A stretch of DNA of 41,241 nucleotides from Brevundimonas sp. (GTDB taxonomy: Bacteria; Pseudomonadota; Alphaproteobacteria; Caulobacterales; Caulobacteraceae), in the NCBI GenBank assembly GCA_030693575.1, contig JAUYAG010000001.1:1-41241 (forward strand), in the 5' to 3' direction. Position numbers and translations under genes: made by a program. Shown one piece after another: positions 1-8,815 of this stretch. Numbering within the stretch: the first letter of the stretch is position 1; each line of letters begins with the position of its first letter. Under the pieces are notes generated by a model. It had not been told where the DNA came from. It searched no databases and saw nothing but the letters and a program-made list of their open reading frames with translations.

Positions 1-790
1 CGACGTATTTCTGGGCCCCGAAATAGTTGATGGCGTTGACGTCGCCGGCCGCGATGGCCTGGGACACCATGGCGGTGGCCTTGGCCTCGGCCTCGGCTTC
101 ACGCTCGCGGGCCTCGGCATCTCGGAAGGCGGCTTCGCGGCGGCCTTCAGCTTCCAGAATGGCGGCCTGTTTGGCACCCTCGGCGCGGGCGATGGCGGCC
201 TGTTTCTCGCCGTCGGCTTCGGTGATGACGGCGCGGCGCTCGCGCTCGGCCTTCATCTGACGGGCCATGGCGTTGGTGATGTCGGCGGGCGGGGTCAGGT
301 CCTTGATCTCGATCCGGTTGACCTTGACGCCCCACGGCTCGGTCGCCGCGTCGATCACGGTCAGCAGGCGGGAGTTGATCGAGTCCCGCTGGAACAGGAC
401 CTCGTCCAGTTCCATCGAACCGACCACGGTGCGCAGATTGGTCGAGCACAGCTGGGTGATGGCGTAGGGCAGGTTCTCGATCCGGTAGGCGGCGGCCGAG
501 GCCTCCATCACCTGGATGAAGACGATGGCGTCGACCTTCACCATGGCATTGTCCTTGGTGATGACCTCTTGCTGAGGAACATCAAGCACCTGTTCCATCA
601 TGTTCATGCGCCGGCCGATGCGCTCGACGAAGGGGGTCAGGATGCTGATCCCGGGGCTGAGCGTGCGGGTGTATTTGCCGAACCGTTCGACGGTCATCTC
701 GCGGCCCTGGGGCACGATCTTGACCACGCTGAACAGCAGAACGAAGGCCAGCACCACCAGTGCGACGGTGAATAGAAGCGACGTGTCCAT
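1..790 (-). CDS. SPFH/band 7 (stomatin/QmcA-like) membrane protein, 3' end off window
   Basis: Reverse-strand translation from ATG at 790: [94 protein letters not shown]...; N-terminal TM helix, SPFH core, Ala/Glu-rich coiled coil. Open through position 1, hence absent from the ORF track. Confidence 0.9.
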   Translation of the reverse strand, partial: MDTSLLFTVALVVLAFVLLFSVVKIVPQGREMTVERFGKYTRTLSPGISILTPFVERIGRRMNMMEQVLDVPQQEVITKDNAMVKVDAIVFIQVMEASAAAYRIENLPYAITQLCSTNLRTVVGSMELDEVLFQRDSINSRLLTVIDAATEPWGVKVNRIEIKDLTPPADITNAMARQMKAERERRAVITEADGEKQAAIARAEGAKQAAILEAEGRREAAFRDAEAREREAEAEAKATAMVSQAIAAGDVNAINYFGAQKYV

Positions 791-884
791 GATATCTCCC
801 TGTCCCGCTCAGGTTAGCACCCTGCGGCCGCCGCGCTACAGAAACCGGACACGGCGAAGATGACATCCGCGTAATCGTGCTCGC

Positions 885-1301
885 TCAGCGCGCGTCGGCG
901 GCCATCCGGATGATCCGCCGGGTCTCGGACCAGTCGATCAGGGTTTCGACCTCATCCAGCGCCACGAACCGCGCCTCGGCGGCGTCGTCGCCGGCCACCG
1001 GCTCCCCGGAAAGCCAGCGCGCAGAATAGTCGATCAGCACATAGTGCCGTCCCGCCTCGGGGAAGACCCCGTCGACCACGTCGATCAGCCCCGTGATCTC
1101 CGCCTCGACCCCGGTCTCCTCGCGCAGCTCCCGCAGGGCGGCGTCCATCGCCCGCTCGCCGGGCTCGATCCGGCCGCCGGGCAGGCTCCATTCGCCCTGA
1201 CGCGGCGGTGTTCCACGCCGGATCAGCAGCACCGAATCGCCGCGCAGACAGACGACGCCGACGGCAGGGACAGGGTTGGTCCAACTCACTTGGACCAACA
1301 T
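885..1301 (-). CDS. NUDIX hydrolase
   Basis: Nudix box-like GGRIEPGERAMDAALRELREETGVEAE in the translation; the start codon is uncertain because the palindrome at 1275-1299 overlaps the N-terminal codons. Confidence 0.88.
   Translation of the reverse strand: MLVQVSWTNPVPAVGVVCLRGDSVLLIRRGTPPRQGEWSLPGGRIEPGERAMDAALRELREETGVEAEITGLIDVVDGVFPEAGRHYVLIDYSARWLSGEPVAGDDAAEARFVALDEVETLIDWSETRRIIRMAADAR
1275..1299. promoter_or_regulatory. Perfect 10-bp inverted repeat GTTGGTCCAA-CTCAC-TTGGACCAAC, candidate operator
   Basis: Seen directly; lies between the divergent NUDIX and toxin-antitoxin genes, 26 bp before the antitoxin ATG. Confidence 0.6.
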
Positions 1302-1314
1302 TCGGTGAGTGCTA

Positions 1315-1331
1315 TGGTCATGACATGACCA
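1315..1331. promoter_or_regulatory. Palindrome TGGTCATG-A-CATGACCA straddling the antitoxin start codon
   Basis: 8-bp perfect arms around 1 nt; the ATG at 1325 is inside the right arm. Confidence 0.4.
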
Positions 1332-1585
1332 CCATGAACATCGCCGAGGCCAAGTCCAAGCTGTCCGAACTCGTCGCCCGAGCGGAAGCCGGCGAAGAGG
1401 TCGTGATCGCCCGCAACGGCAAGCCCAGCGTCCGGCTCCAGCCGGTCGAACCGACGTCGCGTCGCAAACCGGTTCTGGGGGCGTGGGAGCATCTGAAAAT
1501 CAATGTGCCGGACGCGGTCTTCTTCGAGCCTGATCTGGATCTTGAGGCCTTGATGGATGCACCGATCGATCCAGCTCGTCGATGA
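1325..1585 (+). CDS. Type II toxin-antitoxin system antitoxin, Phd/YefM family
   Basis: MTTMNIAEAKSKLSELVARAEAGEEVVIARNGKPSVRLQP is a characteristic Phd/YefM N-terminus; the upstream extension in the ORF track is not supported. Confidence 0.9.
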   Translation: MTTMNIAEAKSKLSELVARAEAGEEVVIARNGKPSVRLQPVEPTSRRKPVLGAWEHLKINVPDAVFFEPDLDLEALMDAPIDPARR

Positions 1586-1962
1586 GGTTGCTGCTGGATA
1601 CTCATGCGCTGGTGTGGGCAGCGCTGGCCCCGTCAAGGCTGTCGTTGCGAGCGCGCGACCTTATTGTCGATCCGGAAAACGATCGAATGGTCAGTGCGGC
1701 CTCAGCCTATGAGATTGAGTACAAGCGTCAACGCGATCCGGACCTTTCCAGACTTCCGACCGACCTGGATGAGCTACGCGGTGCCCTCGTATTCGAGTGG
1801 CTCCCGGTTGATGAGGGCCATGCCACACAGGCGGGCCGACTACCCCGACATCACCGCGACCCCTGGGATCGCATCATTGTCGCCCAGGCCCTCGCCGAGA
1901 ACCTCACCGTCATCTCGGCCGACAAGGCCTTTCCCATCTATGGGGCGAAACTGGAATGGTGA
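1582..1962 (+). CDS. PIN-domain toxin (VapC-like)
   Basis: MRLLLDTHALVWAAL start, ...HHRDPWDRIIVAQALAENLTVISADKAFPIYG PIN signature; ATGA overlap with the antitoxin. Confidence 0.9.
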   Translation: MRLLLDTHALVWAALAPSRLSLRARDLIVDPENDRMVSAASAYEIEYKRQRDPDLSRLPTDLDELRGALVFEWLPVDEGHATQAGRLPRHHRDPWDRIIVAQALAENLTVISADKAFPIYGAKLEW

Positions 1963-3356
1963 GTCCGCATGCGCTCGCCGCCCTGAAATCCGCCCTCGGC
2001 GACGGCGGCTGGACCGATGATCCCGCCGAGATCGCTCCCTGGCTCACCGAGTGGCGCAATCGCTGGCAGGGCCATTCGCCGCTGATGTTGACGCCGCGTA
2101 CGACCGCCCAGGTCGCCGCCGCCGTCCGCGTCTGCGCGGAACACCGCATCGCCATCGTCCCGCAGGGCGGCGACACCGGCCTCGTCGGCGGCCAGATTCC
2201 CTTTGGCGAGGTCCTGCTCTCGACCCGCAAGCTGCGCGCCGTGCGCGACGTCACCCCGCTGGACGACGCCATGACCGTCGAGGCCGGGATCACCCTGCTG
2301 GAAGCCCAGCAGGCCGCCGCCGCCGCCGACCGCCTGTTTCCGCTCAGCCTCGCCGCTGAGGGTACGGCCACCATCGGCGGGGTCATCTCGACCAATGCCG
2401 GCGGCACGGCCGTGCTCCGCTACGGCATGATGCGCGATCTGGTGCTGGGCATAGAGGCCGTCATGCCGGACGGCGAGGTCTTCAACGGCCTCAAACGCCT
2501 GCGCAAGGACAACACCGGCTATGACCTGAAGCAGCTGCTGATCGGGGCCGAGGGCACGCTGGGCGTGGTCACTGCCGCGACCCTGAAACTGTTCCCCGTC
2601 ATGCGCAGCCGCGCCACCGCCATGGTCGGGCTCGACGCGCCCGGCACCGCGATCGAACTGCTGGCCCGCGCCAGGGGCGAGACCGGCGGCGGGGTGGAGG
2701 CGTTCGAGCTGATGAAGCGGATCGGCATGGGCTTCGTCCTCGCCAATATCCCCGACACGCGCGAGCCGCTGGACTCGACGCCGCCCTGGTACGTCCTGAT
2801 CGAACTGGTCTCGGGCGAGCCCGGCGCGGCCGACGCGGCCATGGAGCGGCTGCTGACCCACGCCTTCGAGACCGGCCTGATCAACGACGCCGCCATCGCC
2901 CAGAACGAGGCCCAGCGCGCCGCCTTCTGGAAGGTGCGCGAGGAACAGTCGGCGGCCCAGAAGCCCGAGGGCGGGGGCTGGAAGCACGATGTCTCCGTCC
3001 CGCTCTCCCGCATCGCCGACTTCCTCGAAGAGGCCACGGCCGCCGTCGAACGTTTCCACCCCGGCGCCCGGGTCAGCGCCTTCGGCCACGTCGGCGACGG
3101 CAACCTGCACTATGACGTGCTCTGCCCCCCCGGCGGCGACCTGAAGGCCTTCCTCACCCGCTGGGAGGAAGGCTCGCAGATCGTCCACGACATCGTCGCC
3201 CGCTACGACGGCTCCATCTCTGCCGAACACGGCCTCGGCCGGCTCAAGACCGACGAAGCCCGCCGCTACAAGTCGCCGCTCGAGATCCGCACCATGCAGG
3301 CCGTTCGGCTCGCGATCGACCCGCACCGGATCATGAACCCGGCGGTGCTGTTCTAG
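1956..3356 (+). CDS. FAD-binding oxidoreductase (GlcD / D-2-hydroxyacid dehydrogenase type)
   Basis: VPQGGDTGLVGGQIP, LIGAEGTLGVVTAATLKLFP, FGHVGDGNLHYDV and SAEHGLGRLKTDEA motifs of FAD-linked oxidases. Confidence 0.9.
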   Translation: MVSPHALAALKSALGDGGWTDDPAEIAPWLTEWRNRWQGHSPLMLTPRTTAQVAAAVRVCAEHRIAIVPQGGDTGLVGGQIPFGEVLLSTRKLRAVRDVTPLDDAMTVEAGITLLEAQQAAAAADRLFPLSLAAEGTATIGGVISTNAGGTAVLRYGMMRDLVLGIEAVMPDGEVFNGLKRLRKDNTGYDLKQLLIGAEGTLGVVTAATLKLFPVMRSRATAMVGLDAPGTAIELLARARGETGGGVEAFELMKRIGMGFVLANIPDTREPLDSTPPWYVLIELVSGEPGAADAAMERLLTHAFETGLINDAAIAQNEAQRAAFWKVREEQSAAQKPEGGGWKHDVSVPLSRIADFLEEATAAVERFHPGARVSAFGHVGDGNLHYDVLCPPGGDLKAFLTRWEEGSQIVHDIVARYDGSISAEHGLGRLKTDEARRYKSPLEIRTMQAVRLAIDPHRIMNPAVLF

Positions 3357-3407
3357 CGGGCCGTAGGGGCCCTGGTCCGAGCTCGGCGGCCGTGGCCAGC
3401 GTAAGCT

Positions 3408-3582
3408 GGTTCATCACAAAGACCACGAAGAAGGCACGAAGGACACAAAGGACGGTGCCTGACCCCGCCTTTCGCGAGCCCTTGCCCGCCGTTCAATTCT
3501 CTTGCGCCTCCCTGGCGGGAGACGCGGGCCCTCCGGCCCCTTCGTGTCCTTTGTGATTCCTTGGTGTCCTTCGTGATGAACC
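3408..3582. repeat. Inverted pair of short tandem-repeat arrays (CAC[A/G]AAGGA-like 9-mers) flanking an ~83-bp core
   Basis: Left arm 3408-3453 GGTTCATCACAAAGACCACGAAGAAGGCACGAAGGACACAAAGGAC; right arm 3537-3582 CCCCTTCGTGTCCTTTGTGATTCCTTGGTGTCCTTCGTGATGAACC. Confidence 0.8.
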
Positions 3583-3671
3583 TGCCCGGGTACGTGCTTC
3601 CGAGGCGGGTCCCGCTTGCCCCCATTGCCTGATCGTCCTACCCCTCCGATTCAACCCTGCCGGAGACCCTC

Positions 3672-4616
3672 ATGACCCTCGCCCTGCTGTTTCCCGGACA
3701 AGGCAGCCAGTCGGTCGGCATGGGGGCTGCCCTCGCCGACGCCTTCGCTTCGGCGCGGGAGGTCTATGCCGAGATCGACGAGGCCCTGGGCCAGAAGCTG
3801 TCGGTCCTGATGCGCGAGGGCCCCGAGGATCAGCTGACCCTGACCGAGAACGCCCAGCCGGCCCTGATGGCCGTTTCGCTGGCCGCCGCCCGCGTGCTCA
3901 AGGTCGAGTTCGGCGTCGACTTGACCCGGGCCGCCTTCGTCGCCGGCCATTCGCTCGGGGAATATTCGGCCCTCTGCGCGGCCGGTTCCATCACCCTCGC
4001 CGACACCGCCCGTCTGCTGAAGCTGCGCGGTCAGGCCATGCAGCGCGCCGTGCCCGTCGGCAAGGGTGCCATGGCCTCGCTGATCGGCCCGAAGACCGAC
4101 CTGGCCCTCGCCGAGGCCGCCGCCGCCGCGGGCTCCGAGGTCGGCGTCTGCGTCGTCGCCAATGACAACAACGCCGGCAACATCGTCATCTCGGGCGACA
4201 AGGCCGCCGTCGACCGCGCCATCGAAAAGGCCAAGGAGCTGGGCGCCCGCGCCATTCCGCTGAACGTCTCGGCCCCCTTCCACTGCCCGCTGATGCAGCC
4301 CGCCGCCGACGAGATGGCCACCGCCCTGGCCTCCGCGACCATCGTCGCCCCCTCGGTCGCCGTCGTCGCCAATGTCACCGCCCGTCCCGAGCGCGACCCC
4401 GAGGTCCTGCGCCGCCTGCTGGTCGAACAGGTCACCGGCCGCGTCCGCTGGCGCGAGAGCATGGAGTGGATGGCCGGGGAGGGCGGGGTGACCCGCTTCG
4501 CCGAGATCGGCTCGGGCAAGGTTCTGGCCGGCATGGCCAGGCGGATCGCGCCGGATGCCGAAAGCCTGTCGCTGAACACGCCGGAAGACCTGGAAGCCTT
4601 CGCGAAGAGTTTTTGA
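3672..4616 (+). CDS. fabD: Malonyl CoA-ACP transacylase
   Basis: LLFPGQGSQSVGMG, FVAGHSLGEYSAL active-site motif; followed by fabG-acpP-fabF. Confidence 0.97.
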   Translation: MTLALLFPGQGSQSVGMGAALADAFASAREVYAEIDEALGQKLSVLMREGPEDQLTLTENAQPALMAVSLAAARVLKVEFGVDLTRAAFVAGHSLGEYSALCAAGSITLADTARLLKLRGQAMQRAVPVGKGAMASLIGPKTDLALAEAAAAAGSEVGVCVVANDNNAGNIVISGDKAAVDRAIEKAKELGARAIPLNVSAPFHCPLMQPAADEMATALASATIVAPSVAVVANVTARPERDPEVLRRLLVEQVTGRVRWRESMEWMAGEGGVTRFAEIGSGKVLAGMARRIAPDAESLSLNTPEDLEAFAKSF

Positions 4617-4620
4617 CTTC

Positions 4621-4774
4621 CCTTCTCCCCTTGCGGGAGAAGGTGTCAGGCGCAGCCTGACGGATGAGGGGTCGCACCGGCGGAACCGGCGCGGCGTCTC
4701 CAACTTCAACTTGAGAGGTCCGCGCGACCCCTCATCCGGCCCTCCGGGCCACCTTCTCCCGCAAGGGGAGAAGG
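4621..4774. repeat. REP/BIME-like two-armed hairpin element, copy A
   Basis: CCTTCTCCCCTTGCGGGAGAAGGTG...GGATGAGGGGTCGC / GCGACCCCTCATCCGGCCCTCCGGGCCACCTTCTCCCGCAAGGGGAGAAGG. Confidence 0.85.
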
Positions 4775-4788
4775 GAGAGGAGACACAG

Positions 4789-5529
4789 ATGTTCAATCTC
4801 ACCGGCAAGACCGCCCTCGTTACCGGCGCGACCGGCGGTATCGGCGGAGCGATCGCCCGAGCCCTGCACGCCCAGGGCGCGACCGTCGTCCTCTCCGGCA
4901 CGCGCGAGGCGGTGCTGCAGGACCTGGCGAAGGAACTCGGCGAGCGCGCCTTCGCCGCCGCCGCCAACCTGTCCGACGCCGAGTCGGTCGACGGCCTGCT
5001 GGCCCGGGCCGAGGAAGCTGCGGGCGCCCCGCTCGACATCCTCGTCGCCAACGCCGGTATCACGAAAGACGGCCTGCTGATGCGGATGAAGGACGAGGAC
5101 TTCCAGGACGTGATCCGGGTCAATCTGGAGAGCTATTTCCGTCTCTCGCGCGCCGCCATGAAGGGGATGATGAAGCGCCGCTCGGGCCGGATTATCGGCA
5201 TCACCTCGGTGGTCGGTGTCACCGGCAACCCCGGCCAGACCAACTACGCCGCCTCCAAGGCCGGCATGATCGGCTTTTCCAAGTCGCTGGCGCAGGAAGT
5301 CGGCTCGCGCGGCATCACGGTGAACTGTATCGCCCCCGGCTTCATCGCCTCGCCGATGACCGATGTGCTCAACGACACGCAGCGCGAGACCATCCTGAAG
5401 AACATCCCCGCCGGCCGGCTCGGCACGGGCGACGAGATCGCCGCCGCCGCCGTCTATCTGTCCTCCGATGACGCCGCCTATGTCACGGGGCAGACCCTGC
5501 ACGTGAACGGCGGCATGGCGATGATCTGA
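4789..5529 (+). CDS. fabG: 3-oxoacyl-ACP reductase
   Basis: SDR: ALVTGATGGIGGAIA, NAGITKDGLLMRM, NYAASKAGMIGFSKSLAQEV; start reassigned to MFNLTGKTALVTG because the ORF extension reads through the repeat. Confidence 0.96.
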   Translation: MFNLTGKTALVTGATGGIGGAIARALHAQGATVVLSGTREAVLQDLAKELGERAFAAAANLSDAESVDGLLARAEEAAGAPLDILVANAGITKDGLLMRMKDEDFQDVIRVNLESYFRLSRAAMKGMMKRRSGRIIGITSVVGVTGNPGQTNYAASKAGMIGFSKSLAQEVGSRGITVNCIAPGFIASPMTDVLNDTQRETILKNIPAGRLGTGDEIAAAAVYLSSDDAAYVTGQTLHVNGGMAMI

Positions 5530-5540
5530 TCCGGTTGCTT

Positions 5541-5683
5541 CCTTCTCCCCTTGGGGGAGAAGGTGGCCCGGAGGGCCGGATGAGGGGTAAGGTCGCCCCA
5601 GACCGGCCGCCAGCCCGTCGGCAGCTAACAGCCCCCGCATCCGAGCGGCTCCGCCGCCCACCTTCTCCCCCGAGGGGAGAAGG
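5541..5683. repeat. REP/BIME-like two-armed hairpin element, copy B
   Basis: CCTTCTCCCCTTGGGGGAGAAGGTGGCCCGGAGGGCCGGATGAGGGG ... CATCCGAGCGGCTCCGCCGCCCACCTTCTCCCCCGAGGGGAGAAGG. Confidence 0.88.
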
Positions 5684-5697
5684 ACACGGGAGACCCC

Positions 5698-5898
5698 ATG
5701 AAAATCCTCCGCATCCTCGCCACCATCCTCAGCGGCCCCATGCTGCTGATCGGCATCATCTGGGTCCTGCAGGGGCTCAACATCCTGCCGGGCAGCTTCA
5801 TGACCGGCCAGATCATCTGGGCCATCTATGGCGCGCCCCTGGCGCTGGCGGGCGGCGGGCTGGTCTGGTGGGTGAACCGGGGCGGTCAAACCCGGTAA
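5698..5898 (+). CDS. Small hydrophobic membrane protein (66 aa), function unknown
   Basis: MKILRILATILSGPMLLIGIIWVLQGLNILPGSFMTGQIIWAIYGAPLALAGGGLVWWVNRGGQTR: two predicted TM segments with basic ends; GGGAGA upstream of the ATG. Confidence 0.7.
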   Translation: MKILRILATILSGPMLLIGIIWVLQGLNILPGSFMTGQIIWAIYGAPLALAGGGLVWWVNRGGQTR

Positions 5899-6047
5899 CG
5901 GGCTATTTTCCGTCCGCGCCGCCGTGCTAAAGCCTCCGCAACCGGTTGGGGTGAGTCTTCGTTCAAGGCTTGCGTCGCCGTCGCCGTCGTCATACGGCAG
6001 GATTTGAGACAACAGCCGCCGAGGCGGCCCTGAAAGCAGAGACACCC

Positions 6048-6287
6048 ATGTCCGACACCCTGGAACGCGTCCGCAAGATCGTCATCGACCACCTGGACGC
6101 CGATCCGGAAAAGGTCGTTGAAAAGGCCAGCTTCATCGACGACCTGGGCGCTGACTCGCTCGACAACGTCGAACTGGTCATGGCCTTCGAGGAAGAATTC
6201 GACATCGAAATCCCGGACGATGCCGCCGAACACATCCAGACGGTCGGCGACGCCGTGAAGTTCATCGACGAGAAGCTGGCCGGCTGA
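6048..6287 (+). CDS. acpP: Acyl carrier protein
   Basis: [16 protein letters not shown]...[45 protein letters not shown] with the DSL phosphopantetheine site. Confidence 0.98.
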   Translation: MSDTLERVRKIVIDHLDADPEKVVEKASFIDDLGADSLDNVELVMAFEEEFDIEIPDDAAEHIQTVGDAVKFIDEKLAG

Positions 6288-6310
6288 TCGCCGCCCTTTT
6301 CGAACGGCAT

Positions 6311-6365
6311 TGATGGCCGCCGTGGCGCGCCCCTGGCGGGGTCGCCCGGCGGCCATCATTGTTTT
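6311..6365 (+). terminator. Rho-independent terminator downstream of acpP
   Basis: Perfect 12-bp stem TGATGGCCGCCG (6311-6322) / CGGCGGCCATCA (6347-6358) followed by TTGTTTT. Confidence 0.75.
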
Positions 6366-6398
6366 AAGGTCAAGTTCTTCACAGTGTAGGGAGCGCTC

Positions 6399-7679
6399 AT
6401 GCGCCGTGTCGTCGTCACCGGCCTCGGTCTGCTCACCCCACTCGGCTGGGGCGTTGAGCATAACTGGAAGGGCATCCTCGAGGGTCGCTCGGGCATCGGC
6501 CCGATCACCAATTTCGACACCGAAGGCTATGGTTGCACCATCGCGGGCGAGATTCCGTCGGTCGACGGTCGCGGCGGCGGCGCCCCCGGCCAGCCGGGCG
6601 TCTTCGACCATGAAAAGGTCATGTCGCCCAAGGATCGCAAACGGGTCGATGACTTCATCGTCTACGCCATCGCCGCCGCGGACGAGGCCCTGGCCGATGC
6701 CGGCTGGAAGCCCGAGACCGAGGAACAGCGCGAGCGCACCGGCGTCATGGTCGGCTCCGGCATCGGCGGCCTCGGCCCCATCGCCGACACGGCCATCATC
6801 CTCAAGGAACAGGGCCCGCGCCGGGTCAGCCCCTTCTTCATCCCTTCGGCCCTGATCAATCTGACCTCGGGCCAGATCTCGATCCGCCACGGCCTCAAGG
6901 GTCCGAATCACTCGGTCGTCACCGCCTGCGCCACCGGCGCCCACGCCATCGGCGATGCGGCCCGGATGATCATGCTGGACGACGCCGACGTCATGGTCGC
7001 CGGCGGGGCGGAAAGCTCCATCGTCCCCATCGGCATCGCCGGCTTCCTCGCCTGCAAGGCGCTGTGCACCGCCTATAACGACACGCCCGAAAAGGCCTCG
7101 CGGCCCTGGGACAAGGACCATTCCGGCTTCGTCATGGGCGAGGGCGCCGGCATCGTGGTGCTGGAAGAGTACGAACACGCGAAAGCGCGCGGCGCGACCA
7201 TCTACGCCGAGGTCGTCGGCTACGGCATGAGCGGCGACGCCTACCACATCACCGCCCCGGCCGAGGACGGCGACGGCGGCTATCGCGCCATGCAGATGGC
7301 CGTGAAACGCGCCGGGATCACCGCCGCCGACATCGACTACGTCAACGCCCACGGCACCTCGACCATGGCCGACTGGATCGAGGCCGGGGCCATCGAGAAG
7401 CTGATGGGCGATCACGCCCCCAATGTCGCCCTGTCCTCGACCAAGTCGATGACCGGCCACCTGCTGGGCGCCGCCGGGGCCATCGAGGCCATCTTCTGCA
7501 TCCTGGCCATCCGCGACCAGATCGCGCCGCCGACCATCAACCTCGACAACCCCGAGCGCGAAACCGCCCTGAACCTGGTACGCGGCAAGGGTCAGCCGAT
7601 GGAGATCGACGTGGCCATGTCCAACTCGTTTGGTTTTGGCGGCACCAACGCCTCTGTGATCTTCCGGAAGGTGGGCTGA
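6399..7679 (+). CDS. fabF: Beta-ketoacyl-ACP synthase II
   Basis: MRRVVVTGLGLLTPLG, VTACATGAHAIGDA active-site Cys, NAHGTSTMADWIE, STKSMTGHLLGAAGAIEA, NSFGFGGTNAS. Confidence 0.98.
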   Translation: MRRVVVTGLGLLTPLGWGVEHNWKGILEGRSGIGPITNFDTEGYGCTIAGEIPSVDGRGGGAPGQPGVFDHEKVMSPKDRKRVDDFIVYAIAAADEALADAGWKPETEEQRERTGVMVGSGIGGLGPIADTAIILKEQGPRRVSPFFIPSALINLTSGQISIRHGLKGPNHSVVTACATGAHAIGDAARMIMLDDADVMVAGGAESSIVPIGIAGFLACKALCTAYNDTPEKASRPWDKDHSGFVMGEGAGIVVLEEYEHAKARGATIYAEVVGYGMSGDAYHITAPAEDGDGGYRAMQMAVKRAGITAADIDYVNAHGTSTMADWIEAGAIEKLMGDHAPNVALSSTKSMTGHLLGAAGAIEAIFCILAIRDQIAPPTINLDNPERETALNLVRGKGQPMEIDVAMSNSFGFGGTNASVIFRKVG

Positions 7680-8815
7680 TGTCCGTGGAGCGTCGTTCCG
7701 GCCGCAAGACGGCGTTTCTGGCGGCCACCGCCACCTTCAGCACCTTCCTGATCATTGCCCTCGTCGCGGCCTGGAGCGTCTTCTACGCCCCCGGACCGGC
7801 GGCGCGCGAGGGCGAGACGACCGTGGTCAGCCTGCCCAGCGGCGCCGGTGTCAGCGCCATCGCCGCCACGCTCAAGTCCGCGGGCGTGATCCGCTCGACC
7901 GACATGTTCAAGGCGGCCGCCACCCTGACCGGCGCCGACCGCAAGCTGCGCGCCGGCGAATACGAGGTGCCGAGCAAGGCCTCGCTGCGCTCCGTCCTTG
8001 TCCTGCTGGTCGAGGGCCGCGTGGTCCGGCACTACGTGACCCTGCCCGAAGGCTGGTCCTCGGCCCAGGCGGTCGAGATTCTCAACAGACAGGCCATTCT
8101 GACCGGGACCATCGACGCCATCCCGGAGGAGGCCAGTCTCTGGCCCGATACCTATGAGATCAGCCGCGGCGAGACCCGCGCCTCGGTCATCGCCCGCATG
8201 CGCCGCGCCCGCGACGAGAACCTCGCCCGCCTCTGGGCTGCCCGGGGGCCTGCCACCGTGGTCCGGACGCCGGAAGAGGCCATGATCCTGGCCTCCATCG
8301 TCGAAAAGGAGACCGGCTTGGCCGCTGAACGCCCGCGCGTCGCCGCCGTCTTCACCAACCGGCTGCGCTCCGGCATGCGGCTGGAGAGCGATCCGACCAT
8401 CGAATACGGCATCACCAGGGGCGTGCCGCTGCGCCGGGGGCTGAGGCGGTCCGAGCTGGACCGGCCCAATGCCTGGAACACCTATCAGATCGACGGCCTG
8501 CCCCCGACGGCCATCTCCAACCCGGGCCGGGACGCCGTCGCCGCCGTGCTCAATCCGCCGTCGACGGCTGACATCTTCTTCGTCGCCGACGGCTCGGGCG
8601 GCCACGCCTTCGCCCGGACCTATCAGGAACATCTCGCCAATGTCGCTCGCTGGCGTGAGATCGAGCGCCGTCGGGCGGGCCTTCCGCCTGCCGCGCCTGA
8701 GGCTCCGGTCGTGACGCCCGTCCCGGAAGTCCCTCCGGCCAACCCGACGTCCGGCATGGCTGTTCCCCCCGGTGCACGCGTGACTACCATTCCCGCCCCG
8801 GCCCCCGCCGGATGA
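7679..8815 (+). CDS. mltG: Endolytic transglycosylase MltG (YceG-like)
   Basis: N-terminal TM, ASIVEKETGLAAERPRVAAVFTNRLRSGMRLESDPTIEYGI, PNAWNTYQIDGLPPTAISNPG, FFVADGSGGHAFARTYQEH. Confidence 0.96.
   Translation: MSVERRSGRKTAFLAATATFSTFLIIALVAAWSVFYAPGPAAREGETTVVSLPSGAGVSAIAATLKSAGVIRSTDMFKAAATLTGADRKLRAGEYEVPSKASLRSVLVLLVEGRVVRHYVTLPEGWSSAQAVEILNRQAILTGTIDAIPEEASLWPDTYEISRGETRASVIARMRRARDENLARLWAARGPATVVRTPEEAMILASIVEKETGLAAERPRVAAVFTNRLRSGMRLESDPTIEYGITRGVPLRRGLRRSELDRPNAWNTYQIDGLPPTAISNPGRDAVAAVLNPPSTADIFFVADGSGGHAFARTYQEHLANVARWREIERRRAGLPPAAPEAPVVTPVPEVPPANPTSGMAVPPGARVTTIPAPAPAG

Noticed and set aside
1938-3326. 462-aa minus-strand ORF opposite the FAD-linked oxidoreductase
   Set aside because: No recognisable domain; shadow frame of a clear plus-strand enzyme.
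3353-3625. 90-aa minus-strand ORF with TKDTKESQRTRRG peptide
   Set aside because: The peptide comes from translation of the 9-mer repeat; such ORFs are common spurious predictions.
4711-4788. Extended N-terminus of FabG in the ORF track
   Set aside because: Those codons lie in the REP-like repeat; the canonical start MFNLTGKTALVTG at 4789 has a Shine-Dalgarno-like AGAGGAG.
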